From Actinomadura syzygii (GTDB lineage Bacteria; Actinomycetota; Actinomycetes; Streptosporangiales; Streptosporangiaceae): a DNA stretch of 64,000 nucleotides. How positions within the stretch are numbered: the first letter of the stretch is position 1; the number at the start of each line of letters is the position of its first letter. The stretch spans positions 795,009 through 859,008 of the forward strand of contig NZ_VSFF01000001.1 of NCBI RefSeq assembly GCF_008085905.1. The letters run 5' to 3'. A model generated the notes under the pieces. It did no database searches, was not told the origin of the DNA, and worked only from the letters and a program-made list of their open reading frames with translations. A program made the translations under genes and the position numbers. Positions 1-7,834 of this stretch are shown here, piece by piece.

Positions 1-1323
1 ATGGCCGGTCTGAACGTGGCGTTCCCGATGGGCGCGAAGGAGGAGGCCGCCTACATCAAGTCGGCGACGGCGGTCGGCAAGGGCTGCTCGACGACCGGGA
101 AGAAGCTGGCGGGCGCGATGTCCACCGCCGAGGCGGCGCGCGACATGGAGGTCCTGCGCCGGTCCGTCGGCGACAAGAAGCTGACCTACCTGGGCTTCAG
201 CTATGGCACGGCGCTCGGGCAGTACTACGCGAACATGTTCCCGGACCGGCTGCGCTCCGTGGTCGTGGACGGCGTCCTCAACCCCGTCTCCTGGGCCGGG
301 ACCCCGAAGACCGCGGGCCAGATCCTGGACGACCGGCTCCGCTCCGCCGACGGCGCGTACAAGGCGCTGAAGGAGATCCTCGTCCGCTGCGCGAAGGCGG
401 GCAAGGAGAAGTGCCAGTTCGCGCAGTTCGGGGATCCGGCCAAGAACTTCGACGTCCTGGCGCAGCGGCTGAAGACGAAGCCCGTCGACATCCAGGGCGA
501 GAAGGTCACCTACGCCGACTTCGTCGGCGCGACGCTCGGCAACCTGTACGACCCGAGCGGCTACCTGTTCATCGACGCCATGGCCACCGACCTGTGGAAG
601 GCGACGTCGTCCACCTCGACGGCCGCGCAGGCGACGGCGGCGCGCAAGGCGCTCGCCGCGCGCATCGCGGAGCGCCGGGCCGAGGTCGCGCGGCAGAAGA
701 ACGCCGCGGAGAAGGTCACGGCGAAGGACTTCCCCTACGACAACGGGCTCGACGCCTTCAGCAGCGTCGTCTGCACCGACGGCCTGCACCCGAAGAAGGC
801 GGGGAACTGGCCCGCGGCCGTGGCCGCGTCCGACAAGCGGGCGCCCTACTTCGGGCGCGCGTGGGACTGGGGCAGCGTCCAGTGCGCCGGTGACGCCTGG
901 AAGGTCCGCGACGAGGACGCCTACACCGGGCCGTTCAACCGGCGGACGAACGCCCCCGTCCTGTTCGTCGGCGACTACTACGACCCGGCCACGAACTACG
1001 ACGACGCCGTCTCGTCCAGCAAGCTGCTGCCCAACAGCCGGTTGCTGTCCAGCAACAGTTGGGGGCACACCGCCTACGGCACGTCGGCGTGCGTGACCAA
1101 CGCGATCGAGGGTTACCTCGTCAGCGGGACGCTGCCGCCCGCGGGCAAGGTGTGCGTCGGCGACGTCCAGCCGTTCGAGGGCGACGGCGGTCCGGCCGTC
1201 GCGACCCGCGGACCGGCGGACGCGAGCGCGATGGCCGCCCAGGCGGGCACCGAAGCTCGCGGTCCGAAGCTGGCCCCGGTGGCGGTTCGGGTTCCGAAGT
1301 CCATCCTGCTCGGGACGCGCTGA
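1..1323 (+). CDS. Secreted S33-type tripeptidyl aminopeptidase (alpha/beta hydrolase), 5' end cut by window
   Basis: This is an alpha/beta hydrolase of peptidase family S33, whose actinobacterial members are exported enzymes that remove N-terminal tripeptides. The nucleophile elbow GFSYGTALG is at about residues 66-74 of the visible part. The C-terminal TAP-like region carries the Asp (GDYYDPATNY) and His (SWGHTAYG) of the triad. Family members usually have about 100 more N-terminal residues, with a signal peptide and an HGGPG oxyanion segment. These are absent here, so the ATG at base 1 is almost certainly internal and the gene starts upstream of the window. It converges with the permease, and a hairpin lies between them. 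Family assignment is firm, but the substrate is inferred from the family only. Confidence 0.88.
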   Translation: MAGLNVAFPMGAKEEAAYIKSATAVGKGCSTTGKKLAGAMSTAEAARDMEVLRRSVGDKKLTYLGFSYGTALGQYYANMFPDRLRSVVVDGVLNPVSWAGTPKTAGQILDDRLRSADGAYKALKEILVRCAKAGKEKCQFAQFGDPAKNFDVLAQRLKTKPVDIQGEKVTYADFVGATLGNLYDPSGYLFIDAMATDLWKATSSTSTAAQATAARKALAARIAERRAEVARQKNAAEKVTAKDFPYDNGLDAFSSVVCTDGLHPKKAGNWPAAVAASDKRAPYFGRAWDWGSVQCAGDAWKVRDEDAYTGPFNRRTNAPVLFVGDYYDPATNYDDAVSSSKLLPNSRLLSSNSWGHTAYGTSACVTNAIEGYLVSGTLPPAGKVCVGDVQPFEGDGGPAVATRGPADASAMAAQAGTEARGPKLAPVAVRVPKSILLGTR

Positions 1324-1338
1324 ACCGATTGACCGTGA

Positions 1339-1372
1339 CGCCGGGCGGGCCCGTTGGAGGGCCTGCCCGGCG
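1339..1372. terminator. Bidirectional terminator hairpin
   Basis: A 14-bp stem (left arm 1339-1352, right arm 1359-1372, one G-U pair) with a 6-nt loop is followed by TTTCGCTTT. It sits between the stop of the S33 peptidase and the stop of the opposing permease, so it can serve both transcripts. Confidence 0.8.
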
Positions 1373-1389
1373 TTTCGCTTTGGACGTCC

Positions 1390-2625
1390 TCACGAAGGTT
1401 CGCGTCGGCGGCCGAGGTAGAGGACGGCGCCCACGGCGAGCACCGCGACGCCGGTCAGCACCGAGGTGAGCGGCAGCGCGAACGCCAGGACCAGGCAGCC
1501 CGCCGCGCCCGCGACCGGGATCACGCGGGGCGGACGGCCCTCGTCCGGGCCGAGCGTCCAGGCGGACGCGTTGGCGATCGCGTAGTAGGCCAGCACGCCG
1601 AACGACGAGAAACCGATCGCGCCGCGCAGGTCGACCGTCGCCGCGAGGACCGCCACGACCAGGCCGACCGCGAGTTCCGCGCGGTGCGGCACCCGGCGCC
1701 GCGGGTGGACGGCCGCGAGCGCGCCCGGCAGCCGCCGGTCGCGGGCCATGGCGAGCGTGGTGCGGGAGACGCCGAGGATCAGCGCGAGCAGCGAGCCGAG
1801 CGCGGCGACCGCGGCGGCGGCCCGGACGGCGGACCCCAGCGACGGCAGTCCGGCCGCGTCGACGGCGTCCGCCAGCGGCGCCGCCGCGACGGCCAGCCGT
1901 CCGGCGCCCAGCACGGACAGCACCGCGACCGCCACGGCGGCGTACACGGCCAGCGCGATGGCGAGGGCGATCGGGATGGCGCGCGGGATCGTCCGGGACG
2001 GGTCGCGCACCTCCTCGCCGAGCGTCGCGATGCGCGCGTACCCCGCGAACGCGAAGAACAGCAGGCCCGCCGCTTCGAGGACGCCGCCGAGCGACGTGCC
2101 CGAGCCGACGTCCAGGCGTCCGGCGTCGGCGGCGGACGAGGTGAGGCAGGCGACCACCACGGCGGCGAGCGCGGCCAGGACCACCGCGACGATCACCCGC
2201 GTGAGCCAGGCCGACTTCTCCACCCCCGCGTAGTTCACGCCGGTCAGCAGCGCCACCGCGGCGACCGCGACCACGTGCGGATGGCCCGGCCACACGTACG
2301 ACCCGACGGTCAGCGCCATCGCCGCGCACGACGCCGTCTTGCCGACCACGAACGCCCACCCGGCGAGGTGGCCCCAGAACGGACCCAGCCGTTCCCGCCC
2401 GTAGACGTACGTGCCGCCGGACTCGGGGTACCGGGCGGCGAGCCGCGCCGACGACGTCGCGTTGCAGTAGGCGACGACGGCGGCCGTCCCGAGCCCGAAG
2501 AGCAGGCCGGACCCGGCCGCCCGCGCCGCCGGCGCGAACGCGGCGAACACCCCCGCCCCGATCATCGCCCCCAGCCCGACCACCACCGCGTCGGACACCC
2601 CGAGCCGCCGTGCCAGCACGGTCAT
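1390..2625 (-). CDS. APC-family amino acid permease
   Basis: This 411-residue polytopic membrane protein belongs to the amino acid-polyamine-organocation (APC) superfamily. The first helix carries the family signature GLGAMIGAGVFAAF, the glycine-rich kink that binds the substrate carboxylate in characterised members. About twelve hydrophobic segments follow, ending in a short Arg-rich cytoplasmic tail. The reading frame extends upstream, but ATG at 2625 is chosen because GGAGGG lies just before it and the first helix follows at once. It is most likely a proton-coupled amino acid importer. The substrate cannot be read from sequence, and no pathway genes adjoin it. Confidence 0.85.
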   Translation of the reverse strand: MTVLARRLGVSDAVVVGLGAMIGAGVFAAFAPAARAAGSGLLFGLGTAAVVAYCNATSSARLAARYPESGGTYVYGRERLGPFWGHLAGWAFVVGKTASCAAMALTVGSYVWPGHPHVVAVAAVALLTGVNYAGVEKSAWLTRVIVAVVLAALAAVVVACLTSSAADAGRLDVGSGTSLGGVLEAAGLLFFAFAGYARIATLGEEVRDPSRTIPRAIPIALAIALAVYAAVAVAVLSVLGAGRLAVAAAPLADAVDAAGLPSLGSAVRAAAAVAALGSLLALILGVSRTTLAMARDRRLPGALAAVHPRRRVPHRAELAVGLVVAVLAATVDLRGAIGFSSFGVLAYYAIANASAWTLGPDEGRPPRVIPVAGAAGCLVLAFALPLTSVLTGVAVLAVGAVLYLGRRREPS

Positions 2626-2737
2626 CCCCCACCGCCCTCCACCCCGCCGCGAATCCGGCGAACAGCATTTCCCACCGAGATGAACACCCGTATCCGAATC
2701 CGCGCCGACGGAGGCCACCGGCCCTTTCTGGAATCGG

Positions 2738-3544
2738 CTACCTGTTCGCGCCGCCGGCGACCTCTCCGGTGGCCCAGTCGCGGTCGGCCGCCGTCAGCCG
2801 CTCCGGTCGGACGCAGGCCCGCGCCAGCACGGTCAGGACCTTCTCGGGGTCGCATCCGTAAAGGCCCGCGCCCCAGACGGCGTTGGCCTCGACGACCGCC
2901 CAGCCGCGGCCGCGGATGCGTCCGACGTCGAGGACGGTCGCCGCCGGGACGGGCACTTCTCCGAGCACTTCGGCCGCGTACTCCGCCGCCTCCCGGACAT
3001 CGCTCTCCGGTGCGCGCCATTCCCCGTCCGCCGTGAGGGCGAGTTCTCCGTCCAGCAGATAAGGGGACATGGCGACGACTTCACCGTCCAGCACATGGCA
3101 GCGGAATTCGACGTCCCATCGCACGGGCTCGCAGGTGAGCACCGGGGTTTCGTCGGGGAGGGCGTCGCGTCCGGGGAGTTCGCCGGGAGCCGCGAAGACC
3201 CTGCCCTCGAACGCTTTCCGTCCATCGGCCGGTTTGACGAACGTGGGCTCGGTGAGAGCGCTCCGGACGTCGCCGAGGGCGGAGACGGCGATGTCGCGGC
3301 GGCGGTGCCGGTCGGGCAGCGCGGGCAGCCATCCGGGCGGGACGTCCAGCAGCCGCACCCCGACCTGCGCGGCGACGGCCTCGACGAACGTCGGTTCGCC
3401 GTAGAGCGCGACGTCCTTTCCGCGGAGGCGGTCCGGGGCGCGTCGGCCGCCCAGCCGCTCGGCCGCCCAGCCGAGCCTCCCGGACGCGGCGCGCAACGCC
3501 TTCGAGTCGGGCGTGTAACGCGGCGAAAGCACGAGCAGCGGCAT
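2738..3544 (-). CDS. ATP-grasp domain protein (R2K-clade like, DUF4343 type)
   Basis: The 268-residue soluble protein resembles the compact ATP-grasp proteins annotated DUF4343 or R2K clade. The nucleotide-binding Lys segment TFVKPADGRKAFEGRVF is near residue 96. The metal-binding segments are DVEFRCHVLDGEV and VVEANAVWGAGLYGCDP. ATP-grasp enzymes form amide or ester bonds through an acyl-phosphate; this clade has been linked to peptide modification and RNA-related ligation, but no substrate is evident here. The frame continues 1.2 kb upstream as a shadow of the protease gene. ATG 3544 is preferred because the protein then begins with a normal beta strand, and TACTCT lies 6 nt before the ATG, the pattern of a leaderless transcript. 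It is divergent from the S1 protease. Confidence 0.75.
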   Translation of the reverse strand: MPLLVLSPRYTPDSKALRAASGRLGWAAERLGGRRAPDRLRGKDVALYGEPTFVEAVAAQVGVRLLDVPPGWLPALPDRHRRRDIAVSALGDVRSALTEPTFVKPADGRKAFEGRVFAAPGELPGRDALPDETPVLTCEPVRWDVEFRCHVLDGEVVAMSPYLLDGELALTADGEWRAPESDVREAAEYAAEVLGEVPVPAATVLDVGRIRGRGWAVVEANAVWGAGLYGCDPEKVLTVLARACVRPERLTAADRDWATGEVAGGANR

Positions 3545-3751
3545 CGGCCAAGAGTAAATGGTCGGAGTGGGCGAGCCGGGATTATTCAGGGGGCGGGTGA
3601 AATTCTGTTGGCGCCGAAAACTGGTTAGCGATTGGGGGGCGGCGTACGTTGTCGCCACGCATGGCGCCTCACCACCAGGTGTCGTGCGCACCCGCCATAA
3701 CCCCCGAGGATGCCGCCGCTCCCAGCCGGTCGGCGGCGAAAGGTGGCGACA

Positions 3752-4798
3752 GTGAACCGAGGTGTGCACCTCAGACGTGTGGTCCCGCTGCTGGGCGTCG
3801 CGGCCGTGGCCGTCCTGCCCGCGTTCGGGACCGTTCCGGCGACGGCCGGCGCGAAGCCCGTCCCCCCGGCCGGGCAGGCGCTCGGCGCGTTCGCGGACCA
3901 GCTCACCGGACGGCTCGGCGCGCAGGCCGCGGGCGCCTACGTCGACCGGGACGGACTCCTGGTCGTCAACGTCACGACCCCCGCCGCCGCGCGGCAGGTG
4001 ACCGCCGCCGGTGCGACGCCCCGCGTCGTCGCGTACGGCATCGCGCGGCTCGACGCGGCCAAGAGCGCGCTCGACCGGTTCGCGGGCGGTCGCGGCGCGG
4101 TCGGCCTGGCCTGGGGCGTGGACGTGGTCGCCAACGCCGTCGTGGTCAGCGTCCCGGCGAGCGACCATGACGCGGCGACGAACGCGCTGGTCAAGCGGGC
4201 TCGCGCGGTCGGCGGCACCGTGCGGATCAGGCGCGTGCACGGCGCGGTGCGGCCGATGCTCGGGCCCGGCGACGCGATCACGACCGGTGGGTCGCGCTGC
4301 TCGGTGGCCGCGATCGGGACCGGCGGTGGCGGCGACTACGTCGTGACGGCCGGGCACTGCACCCGCATCGGCACGACGTGGTCGACGTCCGGCGGCGAGC
4401 AGATCGGCACCACGCAGGCGAGCAGTTTCCCGGGCAATGACTACGGGACGATTCGTGTGACGAACGGGTCGCTGCAATTGTCCAACGACAATCTGACCGA
4501 GGTCGGCAGACCGCCCGCGGGGTCGCAGGTCATCAAGAAGGGCTCGACCACCGGCACCACCTCCGGGCAGATCGTCGGCTACGACCGCACGGTCAACTAC
4601 CAGGAGGGCACGGTCACCGGGCTGATCGAGACGACCGTGTGCACCCAGCCGGGCGACAGCGGCGGCTCGCTGCAGAGCGGGAGCACCGCCGTCGGCATCA
4701 CGTCCGGCGGCAGGACGGGCGGCTGCACGGCCAATTACCAGTCCTATTTCCAGCCCTTGGACGAGGCGCTCCAGTCCCAGGGCCTCACCCTCAAATAA
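3752..4798 (+). CDS. Secreted chymotrypsin-like serine protease (S1, streptogrisin/alpha-lytic type)
   Basis: This 348-residue preproprotease has an N-terminal signal peptide (hydrophobic core about 10-32), a pro-region to about residue 170 and a mature S1 domain. The triad is visible as His202 (TAGHC), Asp230 (GNDYGTIRV) and Ser303 (GDSGGSL). Cys183/Cys203 and Cys297/Cys325 are placed to form the two disulfides usual in streptogrisins. GTG 3752 is chosen over the upstream ATG at 3710 because an AAAGGTGG ribosome site precedes it and the signal peptide then starts normally. It is probably an extracellular nutritional or developmental protease. An SSI-type protease inhibitor lies at 26999-27460 in the same window, but pairing them is speculative. 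Confidence 0.9.
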   Translation: MNRGVHLRRVVPLLGVAAVAVLPAFGTVPATAGAKPVPPAGQALGAFADQLTGRLGAQAAGAYVDRDGLLVVNVTTPAAARQVTAAGATPRVVAYGIARLDAAKSALDRFAGGRGAVGLAWGVDVVANAVVVSVPASDHDAATNALVKRARAVGGTVRIRRVHGAVRPMLGPGDAITTGGSRCSVAAIGTGGGGDYVVTAGHCTRIGTTWSTSGGEQIGTTQASSFPGNDYGTIRVTNGSLQLSNDNLTEVGRPPAGSQVIKKGSTTGTTSGQIVGYDRTVNYQEGTVTGLIETTVCTQPGDSGGSLQSGSTAVGITSGGRTGGCTANYQSYFQPLDEALQSQGLTLK

Positions 4799-4822
4799 GA
4801 GCTCAACCGAACGGAGCATTCG

Positions 4823-4855
4823 GGCGGGGCTCCCGGAAAGGCCGGGAGCCCCGCC
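4823..4855. terminator. Perfect 14-bp terminator hairpin
   Basis: Arms 4823-4836 and 4842-4855 are perfectly complementary around a 5-nt loop (AAAGG). The hairpin lies 25 nt after the protease stop and upstream of the MerR stop-codon repeat array, between convergent genes. Confidence 0.85.
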
Positions 4856-4857
4856 GG

Positions 4858-4914
4858 TCAGTTCTTGCCGGTCAGTTCTTGCCGGTCAGTCCCGCCGGTC
4901 AGTCCCGCCGGTCA
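4858..4914 (-). repeat. 13/14-nt tandem repeat that copies the merR stop codon five times
   Basis: Read on the minus strand, the merR end ...GGACTGA is followed by units CCGGCGGGACTGA (twice) and CCGGCAAGAACTGA (twice). Each unit carries TGA, at offsets 0, 13, 26, 40 and 54 from the real stop, so TGA occurs in all three frames. The pattern recurs with other sequences at several gene ends in this window. Confidence 0.85.
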
Positions 4915-5286
4915 GTCCTGCGGGACCAGCCCGACCCTGGCGGCGAGCCGCTCGCGCTGCCCGGTGAGCCGGGCGATCTCGGCGTCGAGCGCGTCCAGCC
5001 GCCGCCGCGCGACGCCGGAGCCGCGCCCGCACGCCCTGGGCGACGGCGGGACGCCGTCGTTCTCGTCCAGCAGGTGGAGCATGTCGGCGCACAGGCGCAG
5101 GTCCTCGACGGTCAGGCCCATCGACAGGAGCACCCGGATCACCCGGACGCGCCGCACCTCCGCCTGACCGTACCGGCGCTGCCCGCCCGCCGTGCGGTCC
5201 GGCGGCGGCAGCAGTCCGCGCTGCTCGTAGAAGCGCAGTGCGCGCGGGGTGGTCCCGGCCGCCGCGGCGGCGTCGCTGATCCGCAT
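4912..5286 (-). CDS. MerR-family transcriptional regulator
   Basis: The 124-residue protein begins with a MerR winged helix-turn-helix (MRISDAAAAAGTTPRALRFY). The ALRFYEQRGLLPPPDR segment and the R-RY recognition wing (GGQRRYGQAEVRRVRVIRVL) follow. A long dimerisation helix occupies the C-terminal third. A single Cys near residue 67 (LRLCADML) and another in PRACGRGSG are present, but no canonical metal- or iron-sulfur-binding Cys cluster. It is the second gene after the oxidoreductase on the same strand (36-nt gap). The oxidoreductase promoter has the stretched spacer typical of MerR targets, so it probably regulates its own operon. The inducer is unknown, and an organic electrophile would fit. 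Confidence 0.87.
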   Translation of the reverse strand: MRISDAAAAAGTTPRALRFYEQRGLLPPPDRTAGGQRRYGQAEVRRVRVIRVLLSMGLTVEDLRLCADMLHLLDENDGVPPSPRACGRGSGVARRRLDALDAEIARLTGQRERLAARVGLVPQD

Positions 5287-5322
5287 CAGTCCTCCGGTGT
5301 CGTCCGCCGGGGGACCGCCGCC

Positions 5323-6333
5323 CTACAGCTCCACGATGACGGTCCCCAGGTGCCGTCCCCCGATCGCTTCGTGCAACGCGCGGGGGGCGCTCTCGATGCC
5401 CGCGAACCGGACCTCGGGCAGGACGATCTCGCCGGACCGCAGCCAGCCGCCGAGGCGACGGGTCCACTCGGCGTCCAGGGCCGGGTCCGCGCCGCCGAAG
5501 CCGCGCAGCTCGACGTGCTTGACGATCAGCTCGAACGAGTCCAGCTCGACCGGGGACGTGTTGCCGGGACGGTCCGCGGCGAGCTGCCCCGCGAGCGCCC
5601 CGACGAGGACGACCCGCGCCCCCGGCCGGGCCAGCGAGATCGCGGCCTGGAGCTGCTCGCCGCCGACGTTGTCCACGACCACGTCGACGCCGTCCGGCGC
5701 GGCCTCCGCGAGCCGCGCGCCGAAGGGCCCCTCGCCGCGCAGCACGGCCGCGTCGTAGCCCAGCTCGGCGACCAGCCGTTTCGCCTTCTCCGGCGAGCCG
5801 GTGCTGCCGACGACCCGGCCCGCGCCGAGCCGCCGCGCGACCTGTCCCGCGACCGAGCCGACGCCGCCCGCGCCGCCGGACACGAACACGGTCTCGCCGG
5901 GGCGCAGCCGCGCGTCCCGGACCAGCGCCGCGTACGCGGTCGCGCCCTGGCCGAGGTGGGCCGCCGGGTCGGGGAGCGTGTCGTCGAGCGGCGCGCACCG
6001 GTCGGCGGGCACGGTCGCGTACTCCCGCCAGCCCTGCCAGTGCTGGACGAGGTCCCCGGCGCGCAGCCCGCCGCCGTCCGGCGCGGACACGACCTCGCCG
6101 ACGGCCTTCCCGAACAGGGTGTCGCCGGGGTTCAGCGGCGGGAACGGCGCGCCCTTCACGCTCCCGGCCATGAGCGTCCGGATGGCGGGGAAGACGTGGA
6201 AGAGGCGGTTCCGGACGAGCACCTCGCCGTCCCCGGGCACCGGTACCGGCACCTGGACGACGGCGAAATGCTCCGGCTCCGGCAGGCCCTCCGGCCGGAC
6301 GGCGAGCCGGACTTCACGCGAGGTTTCGGGCAT
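5323..6333 (-). CDS. Zinc-independent MDR NADP-dependent oxidoreductase (curcumin/alkenal reductase-like)
   Basis: This 336-residue medium-chain dehydrogenase/reductase lacks the catalytic zinc ligands and has the leukotriene B4 dehydrogenase/curcumin reductase layout. An N-terminal GroES-like domain is followed by the nucleotide-binding motif VFVSGGAGGVGSVAGQVARRLG, after which come DVVVDNVGG and a C-terminal LGTVIVEL. Such enzymes reduce activated C=C bonds of enals and enones with NADPH in the cytoplasm. ATG 6333 is supported by GGGAG 7 nt upstream; the TTG at 6339 is less likely. merR follows in the same operon, which suggests inducible electrophile detoxification. The exact substrate is not inferable. 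Confidence 0.85.
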   Translation of the reverse strand: MPETSREVRLAVRPEGLPEPEHFAVVQVPVPVPGDGEVLVRNRLFHVFPAIRTLMAGSVKGAPFPPLNPGDTLFGKAVGEVVSAPDGGGLRAGDLVQHWQGWREYATVPADRCAPLDDTLPDPAAHLGQGATAYAALVRDARLRPGETVFVSGGAGGVGSVAGQVARRLGAGRVVGSTGSPEKAKRLVAELGYDAAVLRGEGPFGARLAEAAPDGVDVVVDNVGGEQLQAAISLARPGARVVLVGALAGQLAADRPGNTSPVELDSFELIVKHVELRGFGGADPALDAEWTRRLGGWLRSGEIVLPEVRFAGIESAPRALHEAIGGRHLGTVIVEL

Positions 6334-6369
6334 CGGCAACTCCCAAGACGGTTCCGCAACGGCCCCGCG

Positions 6370-6401
6370 ACGCTAACCCCTGACCCGCGCGTCAAAGTCA
6401 A
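6370..6401 (-). promoter_or_regulatory. MerR-type promoter with 20-bp spacer upstream of the MDR oxidoreductase
   Basis: On the minus strand a -35 TTGACT (6396-6401) and a -10 TAGCGT (6370-6375) are separated by 20 bp. The spacer contains the dyad TGAC-CCGCGC-GTCA (6381-6394). MerR activators are known to act on promoters with 19-20 bp spacers by twisting the DNA, and the MerR gene is the next gene in this operon. Confidence 0.7.
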
Positions 6402-6409
6402 GCCGGGAA

Positions 6410-6844
6410 TCAGCTCATCTCGATGAACTGGTGGTCGGAGCGGATGCGGCCGTCGGCGTCCAGGGAAATGACGTCGAAGCCCCCGCCGACGTCCTCTCCG
6501 GTGCCCGTCGTGCGCATCTTCCAGCGGAGGCAGACCACGCCCGCCATCGGCTCGTACGGCTCAGCCCCCGAGACGAAGGCGTACTCGCCCGCCTTGATGA
6601 ACATCTCGTACGCCCTGGTCACCCTGGCGTCCAGGGCGGCGTGGCCGCGCACCTCAAGCGGCGGCGCGGGAAAGGCGAGCGCCTTCGCCGCCTCGCGCAT
6701 CTCCTGCGGCGGATCGGTCAGCACCTGGACGGCGTCCGGCGCCCACAAGTCGCGCACCAGCGCGCCGCGCGCCTCCGGATCGGGCTCGTTCCACAGGGTG
6801 ACGTACTTGTCGGCGAACTCCTTCAGATCCAATGCGTTGCTCAT
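6410..6844 (-). CDS. SnoaL-like/NTF2-fold protein
   Basis: The 144-residue protein has the length and pattern of a SnoaL-like cone-shaped NTF2 fold. An N-terminal helix (LKEFADKYVTLWNEPDPEARGALVRDLWAPDA) contains the usual W-E/D-x-D segment and is followed by alternating strands ending in GRIRSDHQFIEM. Members include cyclases, isomerases and many small-molecule-binding proteins. No catalytic set can be assigned here. It is divergent from an MmyB-type regulator across an 87-bp gap that holds a 44-bp palindrome, so it is the likely target of that regulator. ATG 6844 is the only plausible start. Confidence 0.7.
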   Translation of the reverse strand: MSNALDLKEFADKYVTLWNEPDPEARGALVRDLWAPDAVQVLTDPPQEMREAAKALAFPAPPLEVRGHAALDARVTRAYEMFIKAGEYAFVSGAEPYEPMAGVVCLRWKMRTTGTGEDVGGGFDVISLDADGRIRSDHQFIEMS

Positions 6845-6866
6845 GCCGAGCAGTCTCGGACGCGTC

Positions 6867-6910
6867 CCGGCCGCTCCGCGATTCCCTGCGGGGAATGGCG
6901 GAGCGGCCGG
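6867..6910. promoter_or_regulatory. 44-bp near-perfect palindrome, candidate operator
   Basis: Outer arms 6867-6879 and 6898-6910 (13 bp, CCGGCCGCTCCGC and its complement) and inner arms 6881-6886 and 6891-6896 (ATTCCC/GGGAAT) are all perfectly complementary. One G/G mismatch (6880/6897) separates them, and the centre is TGCG. It fills half of the divergent gap between the SnoaL-like gene and the MmyB-type regulator, and is best explained as the regulator's operator. Confidence 0.7.
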
Positions 6911-6931
6911 ACGTCCGGTTTGAATGGGGCG

Positions 6932-7732
6932 ATGACGACGGCGACCGAACCCGCGTCCGGCCATTTCGGACGCGAGCTGCGGCGCTGGCGGACGCGGCGC
7001 CGCGTCAGCCAGCTCGAACTGGCGATCAGGGCCGACACGACGCAGCGGCACCTGAGCTTCCTCGAACGCGGCCGGTCCCGTCCCGGCCGGACCATGGTCG
7101 TGCGGCTCGCCGAGTCGCTCCACCTGTCGCTGCGGGAGCGGAACGACCTGCTGCTCACCGCCGGATACGCCCCGGTCTACGCCGAGTCCGGGTTGGACGC
7201 GCCCGAACTCGGCCCGGTCCGCGAGGCGCTGGACCGCATCCTCGACGGGCACCTGCCCTATCCGGCGGTCGTCGTCCGGGCGTACGGGGAGATGGTGTCG
7301 GCGAACGCGGCGTTCGACGTCCTCGCCGAGGGCGCCGCGCCCGCGCTGCTGGAACCGCCGGTCAACGTGCTGCGCCTCGTCCTCCACCCGGACGGGATGG
7401 GCCCGCGGGTGGCGAACCTGGCCGAGTGGGGACGGCACGTCACGTCCAACCTGCGCGATCTGGTGCGGCGGAGCCCGTCGCCCGTCCTGGAGGAGTTCGT
7501 CGCCGAACTCGACGGCTACCTCCCGGCGATGGAGCCGCGCGCCGACCATCTCGGGTTCGCCGTCCCGCTCCGGCTGCGGACGCGGGACGGCGAGCTGCGC
7601 CTGATCACGACGCTCACGTCGTTCGCGACCGCCGTGGACGTCACGGTGTCCGAGCTGCACCTCGAAGCGTTCCTGCCCGCCGACGAGGCCACCGCCGAGA
7701 TCCTCGCGCACCGGAACGCCGCCCGCGCCTAG
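6932..7732 (+). CDS. XRE-family regulator with MmyB-like ligand-binding domain
   Basis: The 266-residue regulator has an N-terminal XRE helix-turn-helix (about 10-70, with RRRVSQLELAIRADTTQRHL and SFLERGRSRPGRTMVVRLAE). A C-terminal MmyB-like PAS-type domain (about 100-262) includes the family hallmark DGHLPYPAVVVRAYGEMVSAN. MmyB-like domains are known to bind fatty acids, and most family members regulate an adjacent divergent reductase or small enzyme. The divergent neighbour here is the SnoaL-like protein, and the palindrome between them is the candidate operator. Assignment is strong, but the ligand is unknown. Confidence 0.9.
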   Translation: MTTATEPASGHFGRELRRWRTRRRVSQLELAIRADTTQRHLSFLERGRSRPGRTMVVRLAESLHLSLRERNDLLLTAGYAPVYAESGLDAPELGPVREALDRILDGHLPYPAVVVRAYGEMVSANAAFDVLAEGAAPALLEPPVNVLRLVLHPDGMGPRVANLAEWGRHVTSNLRDLVRRSPSPVLEEFVAELDGYLPAMEPRADHLGFAVPLRLRTRDGELRLITTLTSFATAVDVTVSELHLEAFLPADEATAEILAHRNAARA

Positions 7733-7834
7733 GCCCCCGCGGCCAGGCCCGCGCGGCTGAGCCCCCGCGTCCAGGCCCCCCGCCTCCAGGCCCCCGTGGC
7801 TGGGCCTAGGCGCGCCTCGGCCCAGGCGCGCCTA
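7730..7834. repeat. Decayed 14-15-nt tandem repeats from stop codon to stop codon
   Basis: Starting at the TAG of the XRE gene, units resembling TAGGCCCCCGCGGC, CAGGCCCGCGCGGC, TGAGCCCCCGCGTC and CAGGCCCCCGTGGC follow one another. The run ends in GCCTAGG/GGCGCGCC repeats around the stop of the convergent NmrA-like gene (7832-7834). The array fills the whole 99-nt convergent gap. It is the most diverged example of the stop-anchored repeats in this window. Confidence 0.6.

Noticed and set aside
2738..4819. 693-codon minus-strand ORF taken as one gene
   Set aside because: Only 2738-3544 encodes the ATP-grasp protein; the rest is antisense to the S1 protease and has typical shadow composition.
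4858..4914. CRISPR-like or REP element
   Set aside because: Units are 13-14 nt, contiguous, and derived from the end of merR.
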